Positions 42,817-50,988 of a DNA stretch of 50,988 nt are shown in pieces. The notes beneath the pieces are model-generated. The model was given only the letters and a program-made list of their open reading frames with translations. It was not told the origin of the DNA and did not search any database. The translations under genes and the position numbers were made by a program. Origin of the DNA: Pseudomonadota bacterium (GTDB lineage: Bacteria > Pseudomonadota > Alphaproteobacteria > Sphingomonadales > Sphingomonadaceae). Location: NCBI GenBank assembly GCA_023445495.1, contig JAEXLC010000344.1, positions 1-50,988 of the forward strand. Direction: 5' to 3'. Each line of letters starts with the position of its first letter. Position 1 is the stretch's first letter.

Positions 42817-42904
42817 CGTCATGCTGAACTCGTTTCAGCATCCAAGGCGCCGCACGGGATATCGCTCGTGGAGCGTTGGACCCTGAAACAAGTTCAGGGT
42901 GACG
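42817..42904. repeat. Paired CGTCATGCTGAAC-type repeats
   Basis: A left arm (42817-42844) of the form CGTCATGCTGAAC...CAGCATCCA and a right arm (42877-42904) of the form TGGACCCTGAAAC...CAGGGTGACG. The same pair recurs at 48486-48573 with very few changes. It lies between mtnB and the L,D-transpeptidase gene. Confidence 0.8.
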
Positions 42905-42925
42905 ATGGAAATGCGATGCGTGTCG

Positions 42926-43636
42926 CTATTTCGAGCCGCGTCGTCCGATCGGCTGGACGATCTCGCGCGCCGGGCCGGTGACGAAGGTCGCGGGCTGCGG
43001 CTGCGGCGCCGGCCCCGACATCGTCACCATGTTGAACGCCTCGCCGCCCAGGTTGCGGGCATCGGCCATCAGCAGCGGCGTGGCGGGGCCGGAGCGCTCG
43101 GGCGTGACCACCGGCTCGTCGGTGACCATCACGTCGCCGCCGAGCTCGGTCAGCGCATAGAGCTGCCTGGCGAAGGCGGCGGGGAAACGGATGCAGCCAT
43201 GCGAGGCCGGATAGCCCGGCAGGCGCCCGGCATGGAGAGCGATCCCGTCCCAGGTCAGCCGCTGCATGTAGGGCATCGGGGCGTTCGAATAGAGGTTCGA
43301 GCGGTGGAACACCTTCTTCTGCAGGATGGTGAACGCGCCGGTCGGCGTCTCATGCCCGTCCGATCCGGTCGAGACGGTGCTGGCGCCGACCAGCTTGCCG
43401 CCGCGATAGACATAGGCGCGCTGGTCCGGGATGCTGACCACGATCGAGACCGGATCCCAGTCACTGGTGCTCGCCTTGATGAGCTGCGGCTCCTCGTACC
43501 AGGCCCATTGCCCGTTGCGCAGCGTATCCGGGGCCAGCTGCATCGTGTCGGACGCGGCGACCTGCGCGGTAGCGGGAATGGCGGGAAGGATCGTGGCACT
43601 GGCCAGCAGCAGGACGGCAAGGGCGCCGGAACGCAT
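42926..43636 (-). CDS. L,D-transpeptidase (YkuD family), exported
   Basis: A 236-residue periplasmic cell-wall enzyme. A Sec signal (MRSGALAVLLLASATILPAI) is followed by the YkuD domain (about 60-185) with the catalytic motif HAGRLPGYPASHGCIRFP. The Ala/Pro-rich tail has no clear domain. ATG 43636 has GGAGAG eight or so bases upstream; the TTG one codon before is less likely. It is divergent from a second transpeptidase-type gene. Confidence 0.92.
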   Translation of the reverse strand: MRSGALAVLLLASATILPAIPATAQVAASDTMQLAPDTLRNGQWAWYEEPQLIKASTSDWDPVSIVVSIPDQRAYVYRGGKLVGASTVSTGSDGHETPTGAFTILQKKVFHRSNLYSNAPMPYMQRLTWDGIALHAGRLPGYPASHGCIRFPAAFARQLYALTELGGDVMVTDEPVVTPERSGPATPLLMADARNLGGEAFNMVTMSGPAPQPQPATFVTGPAREIVQPIGRRGSK

Positions 43637-43818
43637 CAAACAGCTCTCCGAATCCGACGAGCCAGGACGGCTCAGGGCGATTCCTTAACGAAATTAACCT
43701 AATTTCGCTCCGCTGCCGAATCGACGATATTTCGCTTGGGCAAATCGCTGGCAATGTTCCGGATTTTCGCCCCGCTTCGGCGAACCGGGCATGCGTTGCG
43801 GCGAGCCGCGCAACTTGG

Positions 43819-43851
43819 GACAGATGTTAAGCGCCCCGCTTACCATCTGTC
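43819..43851. promoter_or_regulatory. Long near-perfect dyad between divergent transpeptidase genes
   Basis: GACAGATGTTAAGCG (43819-43833) and CGCTTACCATCTGTC (43837-43851) pair at 14 of 15 positions around CCC. The centre is 65 bases before the start of the plus-strand gene. It is followed by GATATAGAT, which could be a -10 region. Operator or attenuator-like hairpin. Confidence 0.6.
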
Positions 43852-43899
43852 TGATATAGATTCCCCCAAGGGGTAAAGCAGCGGGTTCTTTGGATAGTG

Positions 43900-44613
43900 A
43901 TGGATAGCCTCGATACGATTCAGACGCGTCGCGCCTTGCTGAAGGCTGCGATGGTGATGACCAGCGGCGCGGTGGTCTCGGCCTGCGCCTCGCGCACGAT
44001 CAACACGGCGATGGCACCGGCGCCGGTGCCCGTCCCCTACGCCCCGCCAATCCCCAAGGCACCCGAACTGGCCACCGTCGCCAAGGTGCCGGGCGTGCCG
44101 AACGGCATCCGCCCCGAGCTGTTCAAGAAGGCGATCGCCGCGCTCAACCGCCATTCGATGCGCATCGCCTCGCACGACCGCATCGCGATCGCCGACTTCG
44201 CTACCTCGTCGAACAACCCGCGCTTCCACGTCGTCAATCTCGGCACCGGCCAGGTCGAGCGCTTCCTCGTCGCGCACGGCATCGGCTCCGACCCGAGCCA
44301 TAGCGGCATGCTCCAGCGCTTCTCGAACGAAGTGAATTCGGAAGCGACCTGCGAAGGCGCGTTCCTGACCGCCGATTACTATGTCGGCAAGCATGGGGAT
44401 TCGCAGCGCCTGCTCGGCCTCGACCCCACCAACAACAACGCGCTCGACCGCGCGATCGTCGTTCACTCGGCCTGGTATGCCAATGCCGACATGATCGGCA
44501 AGCATGGCAAGCTCGGCCGTAGCCAGGGCTGCTTCGCCGTCGGCGAGAACGAGCTGGCCAAGCTGTTCGAGCGCCTCGGCCCGGGCCGGATGATCTACGC
44601 CGCCAAGGTGTGA
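43900..44613 (+). CDS. Murein L,D-transpeptidase catalytic domain protein (YkuD_2), likely lipoprotein
   Basis: A 237-residue protein with a Tat-like start (TRRALLKAAMVMTSGAVVSA) and a Cys in VVSACAS that suits a lipobox. The catalytic motif is spread over HSAWYANADMIGKHGKLGRS and QGCFAV, as in the YkuD_2 family. The Pro/Ala linker (about 28-50) would let it reach peptidoglycan. ATG 43900 is used; the GTG one codon before is possible. Confidence 0.85.
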   Translation: MDSLDTIQTRRALLKAAMVMTSGAVVSACASRTINTAMAPAPVPVPYAPPIPKAPELATVAKVPGVPNGIRPELFKKAIAALNRHSMRIASHDRIAIADFATSSNNPRFHVVNLGTGQVERFLVAHGIGSDPSHSGMLQRFSNEVNSEATCEGAFLTADYYVGKHGDSQRLLGLDPTNNNALDRAIVVHSAWYANADMIGKHGKLGRSQGCFAVGENELAKLFERLGPGRMIYAAKV

Positions 44614-44656
44614 GCCGATCTTCGGCCGAGAACCCGGGCGCGCCTTTAGATTACCT

Positions 44657-44793
44657 CGTCATCCCCGCGAAGGCGGGGATCCAGAGCCAAGGGCAGTGAC
44701 CGTGCGGCAAGCGTTGCCGTGTCCGGCAAACCAAAGCTCAATTGCCTCGCGCATCCCGAACTACCCTGGATCCCCGCCTTCGCGGGGATGACG
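44657..44793. repeat. Paired inverted repeats between convergent genes
   Basis: CGTCATCCCCGCGAAGGCGG begins the left arm (44657-44683). The right arm (44767-44793) is its reverse complement, ending in CGGGGATGACG. The 83 bases between them show no gene. The pair lies between the YkuD_2 gene and the convergent membrane-protein gene and may act as a terminator. Confidence 0.75.
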
Positions 44794-44814
44794 GAGATAG
44801 TGCGGTCCCTTGGC

Positions 44815-46326
44815 TTAGTTCTTCGGCAATCCCGGCCCCGGCCCGGTGCCGCACGGGAAAGGCGGCGCCCAGCAGGGATAGCCGAAGGTGAGCTTGGTCG
44901 CATAGCGCGCGATCGGCTTTTGCGGCCAGCTGCCCGGCAGCACCACATCCGCCTTGCCGCTGCCCTTGGGCCAGGTGGCGACGCTGGCGGGCGTGGCACC
45001 GTACCAGAGCACATCCCCCTCGAACCGGCGCTTGAAGGCGATGGCTATCACCCGGTCGCCCATCGGCAGCTGGTGATAGTCGGCCGGGCTGCGCTGGGCG
45101 CCCTTCGCATCGACCACCGCCGAGCGGGCGAAATAGATGTCCTGCCAGGGTGCATCGGGCGCGGCGAAGGCCAGCGCCTTGGCCGGCTCCTGCGGCTCGG
45201 CCGGGCGCGGCACGATGCGGAAGCTGGCGAGCAGCACCAGCGCCACCACCACCGCGATCCCGCGCGCATCGCGCCAGGTGACCAGCAGCCAGGTGAACAG
45301 CGCCGCCATCGGGAACAGCCATTTGAAGTAATGCGCGTTGAAGAAGCGCCACATGCCGCTGGGGACCAGGTCGACATAGGCGAGCATCATCACGGTGTAG
45401 ATCAGCATGACCAGCGCCATGCAGAGCGCCAGCCAGCGCGCGGGGCCCTGCAGGCGCCTCACGCCGAGGATCAGCCCCGCGGTGCCGGTGAGCAGCCAGG
45501 GCAGCTCGCGCAGCAGACCGGTCTCGCCAGGGAACCAGGGCGACGGATCGACCAGCAGGATGCTCGCCTTCCAGCCGAGATCGGCAAAGGCGAAGCCGTA
45601 ATCGCCCGACAGGATCGTATAATCGGTCAGGCGCGGGCCGTAGATGGCGAGGTACAGCAGCACATAGGGCAGCAGCGCCGCCCCTGCCCCGCCCAGCCCC
45701 TTGGCCAGATCGCCCCAACGCTTCTCGATCAGCACCGGCCGCCACAGCGCGAAGCCGCCGATCACCGCGCTCACCACCACATCGGCGGGGCGCACCAGCG
45801 CGATCGCCATCAGCAGCGCGCCGAGCAGCCAAGGCCGGCGGCGCGCGCCGAACATCATGTCGGCAGCCTCGGCAAAGGCCAGCCAGATGAACGCCGCCGA
45901 CATCGTCGTCGTCCAGGGCTCGAGCCAGAATTTGGAGATGCGCAGGTCGCCGATCGTCGCGGCGAGGAACAGCAGGCCCGCCGCGAGGCTGCCCACCCCG
46001 AAGCGCGCGCAGACGCGGTGGAAGCCGATGAAGGCGCCCGCATAGCAGAGCAAGTTGATCGGCACGAACGGCGTCGGCGCCCAGGCGAAGGGCGCGCCCG
46101 CAAGCGGATAGAGCAAGGGATACCAATGCTGGTCCGGGCTCAGGTCGAAATGCAGGAACGCCTTTGCCGACTTCAGATACTGCATCTGGTCGTGCCAGCC
46201 GCGCCACCACGGCCCCGCCGGCGCGAAGAACTTCAGGTTGATCTTGAAGACGGTATAGGCCGCGAACACGACCATGACCGCGCGCACCGGATGCGTATCG
46301 AACTGGCGACGGATCCAGTGGAGCAT
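44815..46326 (-). CDS. Polytopic membrane protein, possible GT-C-type glycosyltransferase
   Basis: A protein of about 503 residues with roughly ten membrane segments. The first loop after segment one (WWRGWHDQMQYLKSAKAF, then HWYPLLYPLAGAPF) resembles GT-C glycosyltransferases of the PMT/ArnT type, but no family can be named with confidence. A soluble domain of about 130 residues ends the protein. The start could also be ATG 46401, adding 25 residues; neither has a good Shine-Dalgarno, and 46326 leaves room for the nadE promoter. Confidence 0.7.
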   Translation of the reverse strand: MLHWIRRQFDTHPVRAVMVVFAAYTVFKINLKFFAPAGPWWRGWHDQMQYLKSAKAFLHFDLSPDQHWYPLLYPLAGAPFAWAPTPFVPINLLCYAGAFIGFHRVCARFGVGSLAAGLLFLAATIGDLRISKFWLEPWTTTMSAAFIWLAFAEAADMMFGARRRPWLLGALLMAIALVRPADVVVSAVIGGFALWRPVLIEKRWGDLAKGLGGAGAALLPYVLLYLAIYGPRLTDYTILSGDYGFAFADLGWKASILLVDPSPWFPGETGLLRELPWLLTGTAGLILGVRRLQGPARWLALCMALVMLIYTVMMLAYVDLVPSGMWRFFNAHYFKWLFPMAALFTWLLVTWRDARGIAVVVALVLLASFRIVPRPAEPQEPAKALAFAAPDAPWQDIYFARSAVVDAKGAQRSPADYHQLPMGDRVIAIAFKRRFEGDVLWYGATPASVATWPKGSGKADVVLPGSWPQKPIARYATKLTFGYPCWAPPFPCGTGPGPGLPKN

Positions 46327-46421
46327 GGCCAGCGGGTAGAGCCTGAGCGGGACTGGCACAAGCGGAGCCGAGCGACTAGGGGATGCAACAGATCGAGACA
46401 TGTCGTTGCAAGACGGAGACG

Positions 46422-48473
46422 ATGGCCCAGTCCCACCCCTTTTATTCGATCCACCGCCAGGGAATGATCCGCGCGGGCGTGTGCACCCCGATCACCACGG
46501 TGGCCGACCCTGTCGCCAATGCCGAGGCGGCGATCGCGCTGGCGCGGCAGGGCGACGCGATGGGCGCGGACCTGCTCGTCTTCCCCGAGCTCAACATCAC
46601 TTCCTATGCGATCGACGACCTGCACCTGCAGGACACGATCTGCGACGCGACCGAAGCGGGTATCGCCGCAATCGTGACGGCCAGCACCGAGCTGAAGCCG
46701 GTGCTGCTGGTCGGCGCGGCGCTGCGCCGGAGCGGCCGGCTCTACAATTGCGCGGTCGCCATTTCGCGCGGGCGCATCCTGGGCGTGGTGCCGAAGAGCT
46801 ATCTGCCCAATTACCGCGAATATTATGAGAAGCGCTGGTTCGCGCTCGGCGCCGGGCTGGCCGGGCTGGAGATCGACGTCGCCGGGCAGACCGTACCCTT
46901 CGGCACCGACCTGATCTTCGCCGCCGAGGAACTGCCCGACTTCGTCTTCCACGCCGAGATCTGCGAGGATTACTGGGCGCCCCTGCCCCCCTCGACTGAG
47001 GGTGCGCTGGCCGGCGCGCTGGTGCTGTGCAACCTCTCCGCCTCGAACATCACCGTCGGCAAGGCGCGCGAGCGGGCGCTGCTCTGCGCCGCGCAATCGG
47101 CGCGGGCAGTGGCGGCCTATGTCTATTCCGCCTCGGGGCCCGGCGAGAGCACGACCGACCTAGCCTGGGACGGCCAGGGCATGATCCATGAGCTTGGCGA
47201 GCAGATCGCCAGCACCGAGCGGTTCGAGCTGACCACCGAAGTGGTGTGCGCGGACATCGATCTGGAGCGGATCCGGCTCGAGCGGATGCGGATGGGCACG
47301 TTCAACGACTGCGCCGCCGCCAATGGCGATCCCGAGACGCGCTTCCGCCGGATCGGCTTCCAGCATCGCCCGGACTATGCCGACAAGGGCCTGCTGCGGA
47401 AGCTGCGCCGCTTTCCCTTCGTGCCCAACACCCCGTCGAAGCTCGAAGAGGATTGCTACGAGGCGTTCAACATCCAGGTGGAGGGCCTGCGCAAGCGGCT
47501 CGAGGCCACCGGCGCGAAGCATATCGTCATCGGCGTCTCGGGCGGGCTCGATTCCACCCATGCGCTGATCGTCGCGGCGAAGGCGATGGACCGGCTCGGC
47601 CGGCCGCGCACCGACATCCTCGGCTTCACCATGCCGGGCTTCGCGACCAGCGACGGCACCAAGTCCAATGCATGGGCGCTGATGAACGCGCTGGGCGTGA
47701 CCGGCGCCGAGATCGATATCCGCCCGGCGGCCAACACGATGCTGGAAGGGATCGGCCATCCCTATGCCAATGGCGAGCCGGTCTATGACGTGACCTTCGA
47801 GAACGTCCAGGCAGGCCTGCGCACCGACTATCTCTTCCGCCTCGCCAACCAGCGCCAGGGCTTCGTGCTCGGCACCGGCGACCTGAGCGAGCTGGCGCTC
47901 GGCTGGTGCACCTATGGCGTCGGCGACCAGATGAGCCATTACGGCGTCAATGCCGGCGTGCCCAAGACGCTGATCCAGTATCTGATCCGCTGGACCGTGC
48001 AGACCGGCCAGTTCACCGGCGAGGCGGCGGACGTGCTGACCGCGATCCTCGATACCGAGATCTCGCCCGAGCTCGTGCCCGCCGATGCCGACGGCAAGAT
48101 GCAGAGCACACAGGACCGGATCGGCCCATACGAGCTGCACGACTTCTTCCTCCACTATACGATCCGCTTCGGGCTGAAGCCCAGCAAGATCGCCTTCCTC
48201 GCCTGGCATGCCTGGCAGGACGCAAGCGCCGGGCAATGGCCGATCGGCTTCCCCGAGGATGCGCGCAATCAGTACGACCTGGAGACGATCGCGAAGTGGC
48301 TGCGCGAATTCCTGTTCCGCTTCTTCCAGACCAGCCAGTTCAAGCGTTCCGCCCTGCCCAACGGCCCCAAGGTATCCGCCGGCGGCGCGCTGAGCCCGCG
48401 CGGCGACTGGCGTGCGCCCTCGGACAGCGTGGCGCGGGCGTGGCTGGACGAACTGAAGAGCAGCCTGCCCTAA
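46422..48473 (+). CDS. nadE: Glutamine-dependent NAD+ synthetase
   Basis: A 683-residue enzyme making NAD from deamido-NAD with glutamine as nitrogen source. The N-terminal nitrilase-like glutaminase (about 15-290) has Glu in FPELNITSY, Lys in KSYLPNYREYYEKRWF and Cys in HAEICEDYW. The C-terminal synthetase has the PP-loop GVSGGLDSTHAL and GTGDLSELALGW. ATG 46422 has GGAG just upstream; the open frame from 46383 adds an unlikely leader. It is divergent from the membrane protein. Confidence 0.95.
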   Translation: MAQSHPFYSIHRQGMIRAGVCTPITTVADPVANAEAAIALARQGDAMGADLLVFPELNITSYAIDDLHLQDTICDATEAGIAAIVTASTELKPVLLVGAALRRSGRLYNCAVAISRGRILGVVPKSYLPNYREYYEKRWFALGAGLAGLEIDVAGQTVPFGTDLIFAAEELPDFVFHAEICEDYWAPLPPSTEGALAGALVLCNLSASNITVGKARERALLCAAQSARAVAAYVYSASGPGESTTDLAWDGQGMIHELGEQIASTERFELTTEVVCADIDLERIRLERMRMGTFNDCAAANGDPETRFRRIGFQHRPDYADKGLLRKLRRFPFVPNTPSKLEEDCYEAFNIQVEGLRKRLEATGAKHIVIGVSGGLDSTHALIVAAKAMDRLGRPRTDILGFTMPGFATSDGTKSNAWALMNALGVTGAEIDIRPAANTMLEGIGHPYANGEPVYDVTFENVQAGLRTDYLFRLANQRQGFVLGTGDLSELALGWCTYGVGDQMSHYGVNAGVPKTLIQYLIRWTVQTGQFTGEAADVLTAILDTEISPELVPADADGKMQSTQDRIGPYELHDFFLHYTIRFGLKPSKIAFLAWHAWQDASAGQWPIGFPEDARNQYDLETIAKWLREFLFRFFQTSQFKRSALPNGPKVSAGGALSPRGDWRAPSDSVARAWLDELKSSLP

Positions 48474-48485
48474 CCGACTCGTCAT

Positions 48486-48573
48486 CGTCATGCTGAACTT
48501 GTTTCAGCATCCAACGCGCCACCTGCGGAATCCCTCGCGGATAGTTGGACCCTGAAACAAGTTCAGGGTGACG
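48486..48573. repeat. Second copy of the CGTCATGCTGAAC-type repeat pair
   Basis: Left arm 48486-48513 and right arm 48546-48573, almost identical to 42817-42904 but with a different central spacer. It follows the nadE stop by 12 bases. Confidence 0.8.
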
Positions 48574-48609
48574 GGGTATGCGGGGGAGGCGCCGCCTACG
48601 ACCACGGAG

Positions 48610-48623
48610 TGATAGCGTTACCA
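48610..48623. promoter_or_regulatory. LacI-type operator candidate upstream of the second GH3
   Basis: TGATAGCGTTACCA is a pseudo-palindrome (5 of 7 positions) with a central CG, close to TGATAGCGCTATCA-like operators of LacI regulators for glucosides. TTGACC five bases beyond could be a -35 box. No LacI gene is in the window. Confidence 0.45.
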
Positions 48624-48653
48624 GCGCTTGACCTGTATAGCCTTCCCGACAAC

Positions 48654-48686
48654 GCTGACAAAAGTCGGGGCTGACAAAAAGTCGGG
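48654..48686 (+). repeat. Tandem duplication before the second GH3
   Basis: GCTGACAAAAGTCGGG is followed directly by the same unit with one more A. It lies in the leader just upstream of the ribosome-binding region (GGGAGAGGGA). Confidence 0.6.
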
Positions 48687-48696
48687 AGAGGGAATC

Positions 48697-50916
48697 ATGA
48701 AGATGCGCCGCCACGCCGTTGCAGGTTCTTTGATCGCGCTGGGCATTGCCCTCGCCGCCGCGGCGCCCGCCGCCGCGCAGGACCAGCCCCGGCCCTGGCT
48801 CGATGCGAAGCGCGCGCCGGACGAGCGCGTCAAGGCGGTCCTCGCCCAGATGACCGAGGACGAGAAGCTGACGCTGGTCTTCGGCTATTTCGGCACCGAT
48901 TTCGCTCCCAAGAACGGCTACAAGGCGCCCGCCGAGGCGCGCCCCGGCTCGGCCGGCTATATCCCGGGCATCCCGCGCCTGGGCATCCCGCCGCAGTGGC
49001 AGACCGATGCCGGTGTCGGCGTCGCCACCCAGGGCGGTGCCGAGAAGAAGCGCGGGCGGACGGCCCTGCCCTCCGGCCTTGCCACCACGGCGAGCTGGGA
49101 CGTCGACCTGGCGCATGCCGGCGGCGCGATGATCGGCGCGGAGGCGCGCGCATCGGGCTTCAACGTGATGCTCGCCGGCGGCGTCAACCTGATGCGCGAG
49201 CCGCGCAACGGGCGGAACTTCGAATATGGCGGCGAGGATCCACTGCTCGCCGGCACGATGGTGGGCGCGCAGATCGCCGGCATCCAGTCGAACCATATCG
49301 TCTCGACGGTGAAGCATTATGCAATCAACGATCAGGAAACCGATCGCGACACCGGCAACTCGATCATCGACCAGGCGGCGGCGCGGACCAGCGACCTGCT
49401 CGCCTTCCAGTTCGCGATCGAGAAGGGCGATCCCGGCTCGGTGATGTGCAGCTACAACCGGGTCAACGGCACCCATGCCTGCGAGAACCCCTGGCTGCTG
49501 AACGACGTGCTGCGCCGCGACTGGGGCTATAAGGGCTATGTGATGTCGGACTGGGGCGCGACCCATTCGACCGCGCCGGCCGCCAATGCCGGGCTCGACC
49601 AGGATTCGGGCTTCCCGTTCGACAAGGAACCCTATTTCGGCGCGCCGCTGAAGGCCGCGGTGGCGAAGGGCGAAGTCTCCGCCGCACGGCTCGACGCGAT
49701 GGCCGGCGCGATCCTGCATGCGATGTTCGCCAACGGACTGGTCGACCAGCCGGTGACCGAGGCGCCGATGGATCTGGCCCCCGCGATGCTCGCCGACCAC
49801 GGCGAGGTGACGCGCAAGGATGCCGAGGGCGGCGCGGTGCTGCTCCAGAACAAGGGCGCGATCCTGCCGCTCTCGCCGGCGACGAAGAAGATCGTCGTGA
49901 TCGGCGGCCATGCCGACAAGGGCGTGCTGGCGGGCAGCGGCTCCTCGCTGGTCTATCCGGTGGCGGGCAATGCCGTGCCCGGCCTCAAGCCGACCAGCTG
50001 GCCGGGGCCGGTGATGTATTATCCCGACGCGCCGCTTGCCGCGATCAAGGCACAGGCGCCGAACGCCGAAGTGGTGTTCGCCGATGGCGACAATGTCGGC
50101 AGCGCGGCGAAGCTCGCCCAGGGCGCGGACGTGGCGATCGTCTTCGCCACGCAATGGGCGGGCGAAGCGTTCGACGTGTCGCTCACGCTCGAGGACGGGC
50201 AGGACAAGCTGATCGCCGCGGTCGCCAAGGCCAATCCGCGCACCGTGGTGGTGCTCGAGACCGGCGGGCCGGTGCTGACGCCGTGGCGCGGCCAGGTCGC
50301 GGGCATTCTCGCCGCCTGGTATCCCGGCACGCAGGGCGGCAGCGCGATCGCCAATCTGCTGTTCGGCAAGGTCAACCCGTCGGGCCGCCTGCCCGCCACC
50401 TTCCCCGCCAGCATCGACCAGCTGCCCAAGCCGTCGACCCCGAACAAGGGCGACACGACCTATGGCGAAGGCGCGACGGTCGGCTACAAATGGTATGACG
50501 CCAAGGGGCTGACCCCGGCATTCCCGTTCGGCCACGGCCTCAGCTATACCGATTTCGGCTATTCGGGTCTGAGCGCACGCGCCGATGACGGGACGGTCTC
50601 GGCGAGCTTCACCGTGCGCAATAGCGGCAAGGTGAAGGGCAAGGCGGTGCCGCAGCTCTATGTCGCCGGCGCGGGCTGGGAAGCGCCCAAGCGTCTTGGC
50701 GCGTTCGACAAGGTCGAGCTGGCGCCGGGCGAAGCGAAGAAGGTGTCGCTCAAGGTCGATCCGCGCCTGCTGGCGGTCTGGGATGCGGCCAGCAGCAGCT
50801 GGAAGATCGCGGGCGGCAGCTACAAGGTGATGCTGGGGACTTCGGCCAAGGACATCGTCGCGACCGTGCCGGTGACGCTCTCGCCGCGGACGATCGCGGT
50901 GGGCTGGCGGCCCTGA
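48697..50916 (+). CDS. GH3 beta-glucosidase, exported
   Basis: A 739-residue family 3 enzyme with signal MKMRRHAVAGSLIALGIALA. NLMREPRNGRNFEYGGEDPL, STVKHYAINDQETDR and the nucleophile Asp in GYVMSDWGATHS are typical of the beta-glucosidase branch. The C-terminal sandwich (FPFGHGLSYTDFGYS) and fibronectin-like domain end it, without a PA14 insert. ATG 48697 has GGGAGAGGGA upstream; the longer frame from 48628 adds a leader before the signal. It differs from the GH3 at 22789 and is not in the glycan run, so cello-oligosaccharides or plant glucosides are more likely substrates. Confidence 0.93.
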   Translation: MKMRRHAVAGSLIALGIALAAAAPAAAQDQPRPWLDAKRAPDERVKAVLAQMTEDEKLTLVFGYFGTDFAPKNGYKAPAEARPGSAGYIPGIPRLGIPPQWQTDAGVGVATQGGAEKKRGRTALPSGLATTASWDVDLAHAGGAMIGAEARASGFNVMLAGGVNLMREPRNGRNFEYGGEDPLLAGTMVGAQIAGIQSNHIVSTVKHYAINDQETDRDTGNSIIDQAAARTSDLLAFQFAIEKGDPGSVMCSYNRVNGTHACENPWLLNDVLRRDWGYKGYVMSDWGATHSTAPAANAGLDQDSGFPFDKEPYFGAPLKAAVAKGEVSAARLDAMAGAILHAMFANGLVDQPVTEAPMDLAPAMLADHGEVTRKDAEGGAVLLQNKGAILPLSPATKKIVVIGGHADKGVLAGSGSSLVYPVAGNAVPGLKPTSWPGPVMYYPDAPLAAIKAQAPNAEVVFADGDNVGSAAKLAQGADVAIVFATQWAGEAFDVSLTLEDGQDKLIAAVAKANPRTVVVLETGGPVLTPWRGQVAGILAAWYPGTQGGSAIANLLFGKVNPSGRLPATFPASIDQLPKPSTPNKGDTTYGEGATVGYKWYDAKGLTPAFPFGHGLSYTDFGYSGLSARADDGTVSASFTVRNSGKVKGKAVPQLYVAGAGWEAPKRLGAFDKVELAPGEAKKVSLKVDPRLLAVWDAASSSWKIAGGSYKVMLGTSAKDIVATVPVTLSPRTIAVGWRP

Positions 50917-50940
50917 TCCAAGCCGTCATCCGAAATTAGC

Positions 50941-50967
50941 CGTCATCCCGGCGAAAGCCGGGATCTC
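50941..50967. repeat. REP-like element at the right end of the window
   Basis: CGTCATCCCGGC, GAAA, GCCGGGATCTC. It is the exact reverse complement of 124-150, some 50.8 kb away. A partner may lie outside the window. Confidence 0.65.
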
Positions 50968-50988
50968 GCGCGGCTCCTTCCCCGCGCC

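Noticed and set aside
42746..42925. Search for a SAM-type riboswitch before the mtn genes
   Set aside because: The spacer is taken up by the inverted repeat pair; no SAM-II or other riboswitch core was recognised.
42817..48573. Repeat pairs considered as a CRISPR array
   Set aside because: Units are inverted pairs, not regularly spaced direct repeats with unique spacers, and no cas gene is present.

Overview
The window is high-GC, gene-dense alphaproteobacterial DNA, most likely from a sphingomonad (Sphingomonas or a close relative). This rests on protein flavour (TonB-dependent receptor, many periplasmic glycosidases, a fused PTS, very Ala-rich proteins) and on dispersed inverted repeats that start CGTCA and separate many transcription units. 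All calls come from reading the sequence; no database search was run.

Layout. 1-1675: purS-purQ and a PH-domain membrane protein. 1755-6414: two alpha/beta hydrolases, a chemotaxis-like receptor, a small membrane protein and a VUT-family (queuosine precursor) transporter, ending at a tRNA-Arg(TCT). 6575-13817: cutC followed by a GlcNAc operon (SIS-type deaminase, nagA, EIIA-HPr-EI fusion, nagE). 13932-32456: a large glycosidase locus. On the minus strand it has a GntR regulator and a GH2 beta-galactosidase-like enzyme. On the plus strand it has GH20, GH2 beta-mannosidase, GH3, GH125 and GH92 in a tightly overlapping run, then GH29 alpha-fucosidase and glycosylasparaginase. 32491-35520: a TonB-dependent receptor closing the locus. 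35891-37257: a necrosis-inducing (NLP/NPP1) type secreted protein and a small anchored protein. 37468-42745: methionine-salvage genes (aminotransferase, mtnA, mtnC, mtnD, mtnB) around small envelope proteins. 42926-44613: two divergent L,D-transpeptidase-type genes. 44815-48473: a polytopic membrane protein and glutamine-dependent NAD synthetase. 48697-50916: a second GH3 beta-glucosidase.

The main result is a roughly 28-kb N-glycan utilisation system (about 7.3-35.6 kb). Together its enzymes could strip a complex N-glycan from the outside in: fucose, galactose, GlcNAc, alpha-mannose, xylose, core beta-mannose, chitobiose GlcNAc, and finally the GlcNAc-Asn amide bond. GlcNAc would enter through the NagE PTS and be turned into fructose-6-phosphate by NagA and the SIS deaminase. 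The GH3, GH29 and GH2 content fits plant-type glycans (core beta-1,2-xylose, alpha-1,3-fucose, Lewis-a caps). A shared element, TATATTGGT followed by A/T-rich bases, lies in front of the nag operon and twice in the gntR/GH20 divergent region, so one GntR regulator probably controls both. An NLP-type protein, a family known for acting on plant membranes, sits directly beyond the receptor and strengthens the plant-association reading.

Other observations are a degenerate second IIB domain on NagE, a cutC gene next to the GlcNAc operon, and unexplained dyads upstream of the NLP gene, between the transpeptidases and upstream of the chemoreceptor. Several families of paired inverted repeats also recur, one of them inside the mtn gene run.
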